A DNA stretch of 64,000 nucleotides from Corallococcus coralloides DSM 2259 (GCF_000255295.1 NC_017030.1:8902328-8966327), one strand, 5' to 3'. Shown: positions 1 to 8,481, counted from the first letter of the stretch. The notes: a model not told the origin generated them from the letters alone. Translations and numbers: made by a program.

Positions 1-198
1 GAGGTCGCCCTCGGTGGGGAGGCTCTCCGTCGTCTCCACCACCTCGCGGTAGCCGCTGCCCTGGGGCTCCTTCTCATCCACCCTCGCCGCCGGCACGGAG
101 GTCGCGAAGGCCGCCGTTCCTCCGGGAATGCCCGGCAGGCCCGTCCAGAGCAGGGCCCCCAGGAGCACGGCGAAGGCCAGGGGCGCGCGGCTAGCCAC
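1..198 (-). CDS. secreted or membrane protein, N-terminal part (cut by window edge)
   Basis: Only the first 66 codons are visible. The frame opens with GTG at 198 and stays open to base 1. It begins with a signal-peptide-like stretch (Arg near the N-terminus, then a hydrophobic run of Ala/Leu/Val ending near an Ala-Thr-Ala-Ala motif), followed by a polar region rich in Glu and Thr. The start overlaps the stop of the MoxR gene by 8 bases, which indicates translational coupling. MoxR operons commonly continue with DUF58, VWA or BatA/BatD-like envelope proteins. Which of these this is cannot be told from 66 residues. Confidence 0.6.
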   Translation of the reverse strand, partial: MASRAPLAFAVLLGALLWTGLPGIPGGTAAFATSVPAARVDEKEPQGSGYREVVETTESLPTEGDL

Positions 199-1189
199 GG
201 GGCACCTCGGGCGTGGCCTTGAGCAGCTCGCGCACCACGTCCGGCGCGGACACCTTCTCCAGCGACGCCTCGTAGGCCAGCACCAGGCGGTGGTTGAGGG
301 CGGCGGGCGCGGCGGCCACCACGTCATCGAAGCCCACGTTGGGCCGGCCCTCGAGCAGCGCGCGCGCACGGCCCGCGGCGGCCAGGGCCAGCGCCGCGCG
401 AGGGCTCGCGCCGAAGCGCACGAAGCGGCGCACGGGCTCCGGAGCGGAGGGCTGGCGCGGATCGGACGCCTCCACCAGCCGGCCGATGAAGTCCGCCACC
501 GGGCCAGGCAGGTGCACGCGGTCCACGGCGGCGAACAGGCGCGACAGGCCCTCCGCGTCCAGCACCGGCTCCTGCGCGGGAGGCGCGCCGCGCACGCGCG
601 TGGTGAGCAGGGTGCGCAGCGTCCTGGCGCCCACGGGCGGCACGAGGATGCGGAAGAGGAAGCGGTCCAGCTGCGCTTCGGGCAGCGGGTACGTGCCTTC
701 GAGCTCGATGGGGTTCTGCGTGGCGAGCACGAAGAAGGGGTCGGGCAGGGGCCGCGTCTGGCCCAGCACCGTCACCGACCGCTCCTGCATGGCCTCCAGC
801 AGCGCGGACTGCGTCTTGGGGCTGGAGCGGTTGATTTCATCCGCGAGGACGAGGCTCGCGAAGAGGGGGCCTTCGCGGAAGACGAAGTCCCGGCGCGATT
901 CGCCCTCCAGCACGTAGGTGCCGGTGATGTCACCGGGCAGGAGGTCGGGGGTGAACTGGATGCGGCGGAAGGGCAGCGACAACAGCCGCGCCAGGGCCTT
1001 GCACAGCTCCGTCTTGCCCAGGCCGGGCAGGCCCTCCAGGAGCACGTGGCCCCGGGCGAGCACCGCCGTCACGACCTGCTCGACGACCGTCTCCTGGTCG
1101 AGCATCACCTGGTTGAGCCCGGCCTTGAGCCGGGACGCCACGTCCGCCGCGCCCTGCGCTTCGGCGGGACTCAGAAGCTCCGCTGCCAC
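191..1189 (-). CDS. MoxR family AAA+ ATPase
   Basis: A 332-residue MoxR-type AAA+ ATPase. These act as chaperone-like remodellers that work with VWA or DUF58 partner proteins. Walker A (GLPGLGKT) lies at about residues 53-60 and Walker B (LVLADE) at about 113-118. The family signature ATQNPIE...YPLPEAQLDRF follows, and a C-terminal lid domain is present. The GTG at 1189 is preferred because AGAAGGGGG sits just upstream. An in-frame start at 1219 would overlap the upstream gene and lacks that site. The gene is in the same minus-strand operon as the membrane protein at 1209-2792 and the truncated secreted protein at 1-198. Confidence 0.92.
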   Translation of the reverse strand: MAAELLSPAEAQGAADVASRLKAGLNQVMLDQETVVEQVVTAVLARGHVLLEGLPGLGKTELCKALARLLSLPFRRIQFTPDLLPGDITGTYVLEGESRRDFVFREGPLFASLVLADEINRSSPKTQSALLEAMQERSVTVLGQTRPLPDPFFVLATQNPIELEGTYPLPEAQLDRFLFRILVPPVGARTLRTLLTTRVRGAPPAQEPVLDAEGLSRLFAAVDRVHLPGPVADFIGRLVEASDPRQPSAPEPVRRFVRFGASPRAALALAAAGRARALLEGRPNVGFDDVVAAAPAALNHRLVLAYEASLEKVSAPDVVRELLKATPEVPRG

Positions 1190-1208
1190 GTCGTTTCCCC
1201 CTTCTGGA

Positions 1209-2792
1209 CTACGGACCACCGAAGTACCGCTTCACCAGGTCGCGGTTGCGAGGCAGCAGCGGACCGGAGGTCGGTCCCGCCGTCGCATCGCCCTTCGCGC
1301 CCGTGCCCTTCGCGCTGGACGGCCCCGCCTGCCCCGTCCGGGACTGCGGATCCGCCGCGCGAAGGCCCCACAACTCCTCCGCTTCGCCGCCGTTGCCTTC
1401 TGGCAGCGGCTGGAACGCGAGCCGGTTCGGATCCATCTCCGCCTCGCCGCCGAAGACGAGCGGTTGGCTCTCTCCGCCCCGGCTCACCCCCGCGCCTTCG
1501 CCCTTGCCCTGCCGCACGCCCCGGCTCGCGTGCTGACCTCCCTGCTCTCCCTCGCCGTCGCCCTCTTCCCCTTCGCCCTGCCCGTCCTGGCCTTGTCCCT
1601 TCTGGCCCTGGCCCTTCTGCCCCTGTCCGGATTGCTGCCGCCGGGTGGGACGCCGGGCCTGGGCGCCGCGGTTCCCTCGCGACGCGTTTTCCTCGCCGAA
1701 GCGCTGGGCCAGCGACTGCTGCCGCCGCTCCAGCGTGCGGCGCAGGTCGGAAATCTGATCCGGTGAACCGGAGGCCTGGGCACGAGCGGAAGCGCGGGCC
1801 TGGGCCTCACGGGATGAATCACCGGCCCCCTGCTGCTGCGAGCCCTGCTGATCACCGCTGTTCTGTCCGTCCGCACCCTGTCCCTGGGAGTTCCGCTCGG
1901 ATGCGGGAGCCTCCTGCTCACCGGCGGCGGAGTCCTCGGCGTTCCCGTTGGCGCGAGCCTCGAGCGCCATCAACGCCTGCTCCAGCGACTCGCGCTCCCG
2001 GGTGGCGGCCTCGGCACCACCAGCGGCGGCGAGCGCATCCTCCAATTCAGCGGCGGCCTCGGAGGCGCGGTTGAGCTCGGCGGCGGCCTCGGAGGCGCGT
2101 TCAGCGAGCCGCTGCTCCAGGGCATCCGCGGCTTCCCAATCCGAGGAGTCGAAGCGGCCCTGCGCGACTTCTTCCGACAGCCGGCGCAGCTCCTCCTCGA
2201 CATCCGGGCCCAGGGGCTCCTCGCGAGCCAGGGCTTCGGCCTGCGCCTGCACTGCGGCGACCTGGGTCGCGGCGGCGGCGTTGATGTTCGAGGTGCGTAG
2301 GGCCGGCAGCGGAACGAGGAACCCCACGGCGAGGAACACGAGCGCGCCAAGAAGTGCGCCCACGGGCCGGCGCCAGGGAACCTCCGGAAGCTTCACCTGC
2401 TGGGCGAACTGGTTGAGGCTCAGCTCCCACTCCCCGACAGGGCGCTCCAGCCGCGTGAGCAACAGGCCGCCAGCGTTCGCGGACCGGTCCGCGAGCACCG
2501 CCGCGTACTCCAGCGACACGCCGCGCGAACGGGCACGAACGAACCACCACGCCAGCCCCGCGATGACGAGCGGAGGCACGGCCCAGACAGCCAGGTCGAC
2601 CAGCAACAGCCGGGACAGCACACAAGCGGTGACCAGGGCCCAGAGCGGAGCGATGCCAGCGCCGCTCCAAGCGACCACGTTGAGCCGCCGCTGCACGCGC
2701 CGGATGGGCGCGAGCACGAGAGACTGGAAGCGGCGTTCGTCACTGGCGGCCATGCGTGGAAGCCAGTGTCGGACACCCGGCCCACCGTTCAC
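1209..2792 (-). CDS. DUF4175-like membrane protein with long low-complexity tail
   Basis: About 527 residues. Two adjacent hydrophobic segments lie near residues 40-85 and a third near 145-165. A long Ala/Glu-rich, probably coiled-coil stretch follows. Next comes a Gln/Gly/Lys-rich low-complexity region with near-repeated GQGQKG units (about bases 1540-1630). The C-terminus is conserved-looking. This architecture resembles DUF4175-type proteins found upstream of MoxR/DUF58 genes in proteobacteria; that is an inference from layout. A second possible start is the ATG at 2753. It is the first visible gene of the minus-strand MoxR operon, with a 19-base gap to the MoxR start. Function unknown. 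Confidence 0.72.
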   Translation of the reverse strand: MNGGPGVRHWLPRMAASDERRFQSLVLAPIRRVQRRLNVVAWSGAGIAPLWALVTACVLSRLLLVDLAVWAVPPLVIAGLAWWFVRARSRGVSLEYAAVLADRSANAGGLLLTRLERPVGEWELSLNQFAQQVKLPEVPWRRPVGALLGALVFLAVGFLVPLPALRTSNINAAAATQVAAVQAQAEALAREEPLGPDVEEELRRLSEEVAQGRFDSSDWEAADALEQRLAERASEAAAELNRASEAAAELEDALAAAGGAEAATRERESLEQALMALEARANGNAEDSAAGEQEAPASERNSQGQGADGQNSGDQQGSQQQGAGDSSREAQARASARAQASGSPDQISDLRRTLERRQQSLAQRFGEENASRGNRGAQARRPTRRQQSGQGQKGQGQKGQGQDGQGEGEEGDGEGEQGGQHASRGVRQGKGEGAGVSRGGESQPLVFGGEAEMDPNRLAFQPLPEGNGGEAEELWGLRAADPQSRTGQAGPSSAKGTGAKGDATAGPTSGPLLPRNRDLVKRYFGGP

Positions 2793-2928
2793 AAGCGACG
2801 CCCGGGAACGGTCGAATCCCGCCGTGGCCGGTCGGGAGGACGAGGCGGGCAGCCTCTTGCGTCATGAGAAACCGTGGCCGGTTCCTCTGTGCTAGAGGGA
2901 CGGAAGCCTGCCTCTGCCGGAGCCTTCC

Positions 2929-4029
2929 ATGCTGACGTCCCTGCGGATCCAGAACTTCCGCGCCCTTCGAAAGCTCTCTGTCGAGGGACTGACCCGCGTC
3001 AGCCTGCTGGTGGGAGCCAACAACACCGGTAAGACGTCCATTTTGGAGGCGGCGGAATTGGTGCTCGCCGGGGGTGGCCCCTCGGTTCTTGCTCGCAGTC
3101 CTATTCGGCGTGAGGAAACCGAAGTCCGTGACGAGATAGTCGACTTGAACGATCGCGTGACCGTCTCTCACCTTTTCTTCGGGCACACCCTCGCTCACGA
3201 CGCGCACTTCCAAATCAACGCAGCAGTTCCCGAAGCGCGATACTTCCGTGGAAGGATCGAAACGCTCATCACGAATGACCCAGCTATAGCGGCAGCGGAT
3301 GTCATCGACCTCCAGCCCCCCCCTTCTCCTGAAGGTCCCTTAAGCCTTGTCCTCGAAAGTGATCAATTCGAACCAACGGCTTTCAGATTGATGGAGCAAG
3401 GGGTCAAATGGGGAGGCTTGGCGGGTCGCGCTATTCGAGGCAAGAAGGACCGTCCAGAGACCAAGCCTGTTAGCTTCATCGAGACGACGGCTCCGGGAAT
3501 CCCGCAGCTTAGCAATCTATGGGACGGCGTCGTCCTGACACCGGAAGAAGACCGAGTCGTCGATGTCCTGCGAATCATTGAGCCAGGACTCGATCGAATC
3601 GCAGCGCTTGCGGGGAGAAACACTTCCCCGTCCGCGAGCATCTTCGTCAAGCTGAAGGATTCGGATCAGCGCATTCCGCTTGGGAGCATGGGCGAGGGCA
3701 TCAAACGCCTCATGTCCCTGAGCTTGAGCCTGGTAAAGGCAGCGGGCGGCTATCTTCTCGTCGACGAAATCGACACAGGCCTCCATCACTCCGTGATGGT
3801 GAAGATGTGGCGGCTGGTCACTGAAGCGGCGAAGCGGCTGAACGTCCAGGTCCTTGCAACGACGCACAGCCTGGATTGCGTTCGTGCCCTCGCCGCGCTC
3901 TACGAGGAACAGCAGGACCTCCGGAACGTCATCTCCGTCCATCGCATCGAGCGGAACGCGGAGCACAACGTCCCCTACTCGGCGGACGAACTCCTCGCCG
4001 CCTCACGGCACGAGATGGAGATCCGGTGA
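2929..4029 (+). CDS. OLD/PARIS-type AAA ATPase (AAA_15/AAA_21), putative defence ATPase
   Basis: A 366-residue SMC/ABC-like ATPase of the type found in overcoming-lysogeny-defect (OLD) and PARIS AriA proteins. The N-terminus (SLRIQNFRAL) leads to Walker A GANNTGKTS at residues 29-37. A signature-like GSMGEGIKRL lies near 251, Walker B LLVDEIDTG near 276-284, and an H-loop ATTHS at 310-314. There is no TOPRIM domain in this chain; it is supplied by the next gene, whose GTG overlaps this stop by four bases. GC at silent positions is clearly lower than in neighbours between about 3060 and 3700, which suggests horizontal acquisition. Role in phage defence is inferred. Confidence 0.85.
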   Translation: MLTSLRIQNFRALRKLSVEGLTRVSLLVGANNTGKTSILEAAELVLAGGGPSVLARSPIRREETEVRDEIVDLNDRVTVSHLFFGHTLAHDAHFQINAAVPEARYFRGRIETLITNDPAIAAADVIDLQPPPSPEGPLSLVLESDQFEPTAFRLMEQGVKWGGLAGRAIRGKKDRPETKPVSFIETTAPGIPQLSNLWDGVVLTPEEDRVVDVLRIIEPGLDRIAALAGRNTSPSASIFVKLKDSDQRIPLGSMGEGIKRLMSLSLSLVKAAGGYLLVDEIDTGLHHSVMVKMWRLVTEAAKRLNVQVLATTHSLDCVRALAALYEEQQDLRNVISVHRIERNAEHNVPYSADELLAASRHEMEIR

Positions 4030-4673
4030 GTGCGCCGTCTCCTAAAAGCCCCTATCGCCTGATGGTCGAAGGACCGGACGACAAACACACCCTCGTCCAC
4101 CTCCTGAAGCGTCACGGCTACGACTGGGAGGATTCGAAGCTCACATGCCCCTATATCGAAGACGTAGGCGGCGTGGAGAAGCTCCTCGACAGGACGCTCC
4201 TCTCGACCGCACTCAAGACCTATGACCGGCTTGCGCTGGTCTTCGACGCGGATCTGCCTCCGTACAACCGCTGGCACCAATTCAAGACCTGCCTCGAACA
4301 GCTCAACATCGTGGTCCCGGATGTGCCTGAGCCCGGAGGAACCCTCCTCTCCGGCCTTCGTCCCAACTCCCGCCTGGGAATCTGGGTCATGCCAGACAAT
4401 TCCCAACCCGGCCGCATCGAGGAGTTCATCGAGAAGCTCGTCCCGGCCGGGGACACCCTCTGGCCCCACGCCCGGACGACCACCACGGACGCACTGACCC
4501 AAGGCGCTCCGCTACGCCCGCAGGACCACGTGAAGGGCGCCCTCCACGCATGGCTCGCATGGCAACTGGACCCCGGCATCCCCTTCGGCGTCGCCCTCGC
4601 CAGCAAAGTACTGGGCCACGACTCGCCCGAAGCTCAACGTTTCGTAGCCTGGTTCCACCGCTGCTTCTCCTGA
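4026..4673 (+). CDS. DUF3226/DUF4435-like TOPRIM partner of the ATPase
   Basis: 215 residues, starting at the GTG that overlaps the upstream TGA (GTGA). Acidic residues sit where a TOPRIM fold places them: E15 in MVEGPDDK, then D74 and D76 in LVFDAD, then a further acidic stretch near residue 124. These would bind metal in an OLD or PARIS AriB-like effector. DUF3226 is my best family match and DUF4435 is the alternative. The overlap with the ATPase implies coupled translation and a complex. No other gene belongs to this plus-strand unit. An upstream in-frame extension to 3876 is only overlap inside the ATPase and is rejected. Confidence 0.78.
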   Translation: MSAPSPKSPYRLMVEGPDDKHTLVHLLKRHGYDWEDSKLTCPYIEDVGGVEKLLDRTLLSTALKTYDRLALVFDADLPPYNRWHQFKTCLEQLNIVVPDVPEPGGTLLSGLRPNSRLGIWVMPDNSQPGRIEEFIEKLVPAGDTLWPHARTTTTDALTQGAPLRPQDHVKGALHAWLAWQLDPGIPFGVALASKVLGHDSPEAQRFVAWFHRCFS

Positions 4674-4716
4674 ACCCGTGCGACCCCAGGAGGCGGCGGT
4701 TAGTGTGCCGCCCCCT

Positions 4717-5712
4717 ATGAACTTCCGATTCCTTGGTCGCAGCGGTCTGAAGGTCAGCGAGATTTCTTTCGGCAACTGGCTCACCCACGGCTCCCAGGTG
4801 GAGGAGGACGCCGCGGTCGCGTGCGTGAAGGCCGCGCTCGACACGGGCATCACCACCTTCGACACCGCTGACGTCTACGCCGGCACCAAGGCGGAGGCCG
4901 TGCTCGGCCGCGCCCTCAAGGGCCAGCGCCGTGAAGGCTACGAGCTGTTCACCAAGGTCTACTGGCCCACCGGCCCCGGCCAGAACGACCGCGGCCTGTC
5001 GCGCAAGCACATCATCGAGTCCATCCACGGCTCCCTGCGCCGTCTCCAGACGGACTACGTGGACCTCTACCAGGCCCACCGCTTCGACGCGGAGACGCCC
5101 CTGGAGGAGACCATGCTCGCGTTCGCGGACATCGTCCGCCAGGGCAAGGCCCTCTACATCGGCGTCTCCGAATGGACCGCCGAGCAGATCTCCGCCGGCG
5201 CGAAGCTCGCCCGCGAGCTGCGCGTGCCCTTCATCTCCAACCAGCCCCAGTACTCCATGCTCTGGCGGGTCATCGAGTCCAAGGTCATCCCCACCTCCGA
5301 CGCTGAAGGCCTGGGGCAGATCGTCTGGTCCCCGATGGCCAAGGGCGTGCTCAGCGGCAAGTACCTCCCCGGCAAGCCCCCGCCCGCGGACACCCGCGCC
5401 GCCAACCAGCAGGGCGCGTCGTTCATGACCAACTTCATGACGGACGACGTGCTCACCCGCGTCCAGCAACTCAAGCCGCTGGCCCAGGAGGCCGGCCTGT
5501 CGATGGCGCAGCTCTCCATCGCCTGGGTGCTCCAGAACAAGAGCGTCTCCTCCGCCATCATCGGCGCCACCAGGCCGGAGCAGGTGCTCGACAACGTGAA
5601 GGCCACCGGCGTGAAGCTCGACGCGGAGCTCCTGCGCCGCATCGACTCCATCCTCGGCCCCGTCGTGGAGCGCGACCCCGCGCAGACCACCAGCCCCAGC
5701 CGCAGGCCCTGA
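4717..5712 (+). CDS. aldo/keto reductase, Kv-beta-like (AKR6-type)
   Basis: A 331-residue NADPH-dependent oxidoreductase with a TIM-barrel fold that reduces aldehydes or ketones. The catalytic tetrad is visible: D49 and Y54 in FDTADVY, K80 in FTKVYWP, and H121 in YQAHR. The N-terminus (NFRFLGRSGLKVSEISFG) and the NQPQYSMLWR region match voltage-gated potassium channel beta-subunit-like AKRs. The ATG at 4717 is chosen because the protein then begins at the conserved strand; the frame is open upstream but nothing conserved lies there. Base composition returns to the GC-rich norm, so it is probably not part of the preceding module. Confidence 0.9.
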   Translation: MNFRFLGRSGLKVSEISFGNWLTHGSQVEEDAAVACVKAALDTGITTFDTADVYAGTKAEAVLGRALKGQRREGYELFTKVYWPTGPGQNDRGLSRKHIIESIHGSLRRLQTDYVDLYQAHRFDAETPLEETMLAFADIVRQGKALYIGVSEWTAEQISAGAKLARELRVPFISNQPQYSMLWRVIESKVIPTSDAEGLGQIVWSPMAKGVLSGKYLPGKPPPADTRAANQQGASFMTNFMTDDVLTRVQQLKPLAQEAGLSMAQLSIAWVLQNKSVSSAIIGATRPEQVLDNVKATGVKLDAELLRRIDSILGPVVERDPAQTTSPSRRP

Positions 5713-5930
5713 AAGTCGATGGCCGCTCACCCTGCGGGGCAGGCGCTCCAACGCCCGTCCCGCCCGGTGCCCGGGATATGACATCCGCGCCCTGGTTTCG
5801 CCGAGCCCGTCCAATGGCACGCGACAGCAGGGTGAACTCCACCCCGTTCCATTTGACTTTTGAGTCGGGGGGAACAAGAGACTGCGCCGCGCGTTAGAGC
5901 GGTCCCACTCTTGAACCGGGCATCTTCCAC

Positions 5931-6623
5931 ATGACGTCCTTCTTCCTCCTGGCCCAGGCGGCCCACCCCGAACTCGGATGGTTGAGCAGCAAGCTGCTCG
6001 GGGTGACGTTGGGCAGCGCCGAGTGGGTGCTCTGGCTGCTCGTGTCGCTGTCCATCCTCTCCATCGCGGTGATGCTGGAGCGCGCCGTCTACTTCTCGCG
6101 CCACCGGCTGGCCAACTCGGAGGCCCTGGCGGTGCGCCTGGCGCGCGGCGAGTTCGACACCGTGGCCGGTGAGGTGAAGAACCAGAAGGGCATGGAGGCC
6201 GCCGTCATCCGCGAGGCCCTCGCCTCCGCGCCCCAGGGCCCCGACACCGTGGAGCAGGTCATTGCGTCCACCGTCGCCCGCGAGCGCCCCCAGTACGAGC
6301 GCGGCCTGTCCATCCTGGGCACGCTGGGCAACAACGCCCCCTTCATCGGTCTGTTCGGCACGGTGCTCGGCATCATCAAGGCCTTCAACGACCTGGGCGC
6401 CATGAATGCCAAGGGCGGCGCCATGCAGCAGACGGTGATGGCCGGCATCTCGGAGGCGCTCGTCGCCACCGCCGTGGGCCTCGCCGTCGCCATCCCCGCC
6501 GTGGTCGCCTTCAACATCTTCAACCGCCAGCTCAAGACGCTCACCAGCCGCACCACCGCCCTGGGCCACGCGCTCGTGGGCGCCATGAAGGCGCGCAAGC
6601 CGGGCGCCGCGGGAGGCAACTAG
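5931..6623 (+). CDS. exbB: MotA/TolQ/ExbB proton channel family protein
   Basis: A 230-residue inner-membrane proton-channel subunit that energises TonB or TolA together with ExbD. Hydrophobic segments lie near residues 28-52, 128-155 and 170-195. The middle block LSILGTLGNNAPFIGLFGTVLGI and the AGISEALVATAVGLAVAIPAV segment are the family hallmarks. It is the first gene of an exbB-exbD-tonB operon with gaps of 3 and 17 bases. The 218-base gap upstream holds a TTGACT at 5853-5858 but no good -10 box at normal spacing. The assignment to ExbB rather than TolQ rests on the adjacent tonB. Confidence 0.93.
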   Translation: MTSFFLLAQAAHPELGWLSSKLLGVTLGSAEWVLWLLVSLSILSIAVMLERAVYFSRHRLANSEALAVRLARGEFDTVAGEVKNQKGMEAAVIREALASAPQGPDTVEQVIASTVARERPQYERGLSILGTLGNNAPFIGLFGTVLGIIKAFNDLGAMNAKGGAMQQTVMAGISEALVATAVGLAVAIPAVVAFNIFNRQLKTLTSRTTALGHALVGAMKARKPGAAGGN

Positions 6624-6626
6624 CCC

Positions 6627-7064
6627 ATGGCCGGCGGCGCGAACGACAGCGACGAGGAAATCTCAGGCATCAACGTCACCCCGCTGGTGGACGTGGTGCT
6701 GGTGCTGCTCATCATCTTCATGGTGACGGCCAACTTCATCGTCCGCGAGACGGTGGAGGTGGACCTGCCCCGCGCCGCCAACGGCGGTGAGACGGTGCAG
6801 GGCCTGGTGAACGTCGTCCTCGACAAGGAGGGCAAGCTCTACTTCGACGGCGCGGAGGTGACGGAAGCGGACCTGTCCCGCCGCGTGACGGAAGCGGTGG
6901 CCAAGGACAAGGACACGCGCGCCATCATCAGCGCGGACCAGACGCTCGCCTACGGCCGCGTGATGCGCCTCATCGACGTGGTGAAGGGCCAGGGCATCGC
7001 GAAGTTCGCCCTCAACATCGAGAAGGACGCCGCCCCCTCCCGGGCCGCGCCCGCCACGCCCTGA
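6627..7064 (+). CDS. exbD: ExbD/TolR family biopolymer transport protein
   Basis: 145 residues with a short cytoplasmic N-terminus, one transmembrane helix (about residues 20-40) and a periplasmic domain. The helix contains the conserved proton-relay aspartate in NVTPLVDVVLVLLIIFMV. It pairs with the upstream ExbB to drive the TonB encoded immediately downstream. The periplasmic part ends in a short Ala/Pro-rich tail. Start at ATG 6627, three bases after the exbB stop. Confidence 0.93.
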   Translation: MAGGANDSDEEISGINVTPLVDVVLVLLIIFMVTANFIVRETVEVDLPRAANGGETVQGLVNVVLDKEGKLYFDGAEVTEADLSRRVTEAVAKDKDTRAIISADQTLAYGRVMRLIDVVKGQGIAKFALNIEKDAAPSRAAPATP

Positions 7065-7081
7065 CACGAGGCTGAGCGACG

Positions 7082-7882
7082 ATGAGCCAGGCGGTCCTCG
7101 ACCCTTCTTCCCTGCCCCAGCGCGACCGCTCCACGCGGTTTTTGCTGGTGTTCGTCCTCGTGTCGCTCGCGCTGCACGGGGTGGGCTTCGGGCTTCTCTC
7201 CACCCTGGAGGGCCGCAAGCTCCCGGCCAGCCAGAAGCCGGTGGAGATGGTCATGGTGGAGGTGCAGAAGCCGCCGCCCCCGCCGCCTCCGGAGGAGAAG
7301 CCGGAGGAGCCCAAGCCGCCGCCTCCGCCGCCCCCGAAGGTGAAGGTGAAGCCGCCGCCCATCAAGGTCGCGGAGGCCCCCAAGCCCCCGCCCCCGACGG
7401 ACGCCCCGCCGCCGCCCAACGACACGCCGCCGCCGGAGCCGTCCGCCAAGCCGCCGCCGTTGGTGGTGGGCATGACCATGTCGTCCACCACCAGCGCGGG
7501 CTCCTTCGCCGCGCCCGTGGGCAACACCGCCTACGGCAAGGCCAACGGCCCCGCGAAGGCGCCCCAGGACGTGAAGGGCTACTCGGCGCCGAAGTACGTG
7601 CCCGTGTACCAGGTGGACTCGGAGCCTTCCGTCGCGTCCGAGGTGAAGATTCCCTACCCGGACGAGGCGCGCCGCGCGGGCATCGAGGGCACCGTCACGC
7701 TGTCCATCGCCATCGACGCGGAGGGCAAGGTGAGCAACGTGAAGGTCATCTCCGGGCCCGGCTACGGCCTGAACGAGGCCGCGCGCGACGCCATCCGCCG
7801 CTTCCGCTTCAAGCCCGCCATCAAGGGCGGTGAGCCGGTGGCCACGGAGATGAAGTACTCGTACACCTTCCTGCTGGACTGA
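7082..7882 (+). CDS. tonB: energy transducer TonB
   Basis: 266 residues. A cytoplasmic stub and one membrane anchor (about 20-42) precede a long Pro/Lys/Glu-rich periplasmic spacer (about 58-125). The C-terminal TonB domain (about 185-266) carries the family blocks PYPDEARRAGIEGTV and ARDAIRRFRFKPA. It would transmit proton-motive force from ExbBD to outer-membrane TonB-dependent receptors. No receptor gene lies in this window, so the substrate cannot be inferred. The operon ends here in a GC-rich hairpin shared with the convergent marR gene. Confidence 0.93.
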   Translation: MSQAVLDPSSLPQRDRSTRFLLVFVLVSLALHGVGFGLLSTLEGRKLPASQKPVEMVMVEVQKPPPPPPPEEKPEEPKPPPPPPPKVKVKPPPIKVAEAPKPPPPTDAPPPPNDTPPPEPSAKPPPLVVGMTMSSTTSAGSFAAPVGNTAYGKANGPAKAPQDVKGYSAPKYVPVYQVDSEPSVASEVKIPYPDEARRAGIEGTVTLSIAIDAEGKVSNVKVISGPGYGLNEAARDAIRRFRFKPAIKGGEPVATEMKYSYTFLLD

Positions 7883-7889
7883 CCGTGGC

Positions 7890-7914
7890 GCCCCGGCGCC
7901 TTCCGGCCCGGGGC
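7890..7914. terminator. hairpin between convergent tonB and marR
   Basis: Arms GCCCCGG (7890-7896) and CCGGGGC (7908-7914) form a 7-bp perfect stem with an 11-base loop, between two converging stop codons. There is no T-tract, so it is at best a weak bidirectional terminator. Confidence 0.4.
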
Positions 7915-7924
7915 AGCCCGTCGC

Positions 7925-8413
7925 CTACTGCGTCTTGAGCGCGCGGCGCATGATGTCGCGCAGCGCCGCCAGGTCCTCGTCCGGCATCGCGGCGATGAGG
8001 GGCGGCGGCGCGCTCAGCCGCGCCATCAGCCGGCCGCGCAGCTCCGCGCCGGCCTCCGTCAGCACCAGCATCTTCACGCGGCGGTCCTGCTCGCTGCTCT
8101 TGCGCTCCACCAGCCCGCGCGCCTCCAGCCGGTCCACCAGCCCCGTCACGTTGGACGCATCACACGACAGGTAGTGGGCGAGCGTGCTCATCGCGAGCGC
8201 TCCCTCGCCCAGCTGCCTCAACACGTGCGCCTGCACGGGAGACAGGTCGAACTCCGCCGCCAGGGCGGGGAAGTTGCGCATGTGCGTGTGCAGCAGCTCG
8301 AAGAGGAGCGTCCACGCCTGCTCCGACAACCCACTCCCGCCTTCCGACAGGTCGGTGGTGGTCGCCGGCTGGCGCATCACCTGCTCGCTAGGACCGTCGC
8401 TGAAGCCATTCAT
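7925..8413 (-). CDS. MarR family transcriptional regulator
   Basis: A 162-residue winged-helix repressor of the MarR family. The recognition region (STLAHYLSCDASNVTGLVDRLEARGLVER) and the wing (SSEQDRRVKMLVLTEAG) are clear. It has an N-terminal extension of about 25 residues before the first helix. It is divergent from the tolC-like gene at 8616, and an 18-base near-perfect palindrome starts three bases upstream of its ATG. The layout suggests it represses itself and the efflux outer-membrane gene in response to a small-molecule ligand. Confidence 0.93.
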   Translation of the reverse strand: MNGFSDGPSEQVMRQPATTTDLSEGGSGLSEQAWTLLFELLHTHMRNFPALAAEFDLSPVQAHVLRQLGEGALAMSTLAHYLSCDASNVTGLVDRLEARGLVERKSSEQDRRVKMLVLTEAGAELRGRLMARLSAPPPLIAAMPDEDLAALRDIMRRALKTQ

Positions 8414-8415
8414 AG

Positions 8416-8433
8416 TGAATTTACGTTAATTCA
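8416..8433. promoter_or_regulatory. palindromic operator, probably for the adjacent MarR protein
   Basis: TGAATTTACGTTAATTCA reads the same on both strands except for one base pair (8422/8427). It sits directly upstream of the marR start in an AT-rich patch unlike the surrounding GC-rich DNA. Size and symmetry fit MarR dimer sites. That this protein binds it is an inference. Confidence 0.7.
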
Positions 8434-8451
8434 TCGGACACACATAAACAA

Positions 8452-8481
8452 TTGACATCATCAATCATTGACCGGTACTAC
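8452..8481 (+). promoter_or_regulatory. possible sigma-70-type promoter for the tolC-like gene
   Basis: A perfect TTGACA (8452-8457) is followed after 18 bases by TACTAC (8476-8481), in the AT-rich marR-tolC intergenic region and pointing towards tolC. The TTGAC word recurs at 8468-8472. The -10 match is only moderate. Confidence 0.45.

Noticed and set aside
1540-1630. Tandem-repeat DNA encoding GQGQKG units
   Set aside because: It is a low-complexity part of the DUF4175-like protein, not a separate repeat element.
128-2074. Long plus-strand open frame over the MoxR operon
   Set aside because: Shadow of the minus-strand genes; Arg/His/Pro-rich translation with no recognisable domain.
2808-2824. 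T-arm-like GGTCGAATCCC upstream of the ATPase gene
   Set aside because: One base short of the tRNA T-loop and no other tRNA parts nearby.
2822-2882. Direct repeat CCGTGGCCGGT (2822-2832 and 2872-2882) upstream of the defence module
   Set aside because: Both copies lie on the same side of the module, so they are not insertion flanks; a short GC-rich word is expected by chance.
2740-3213. Minus-strand open frame overlapping the start of the ATPase gene
   Set aside because: No ribosome site or conserved motif, and it overlaps the well-supported ATPase.
5713-5930. TTGACT at 5853-5858 as an exbB promoter
   Set aside because: No acceptable -10 box at 16-18 bases.
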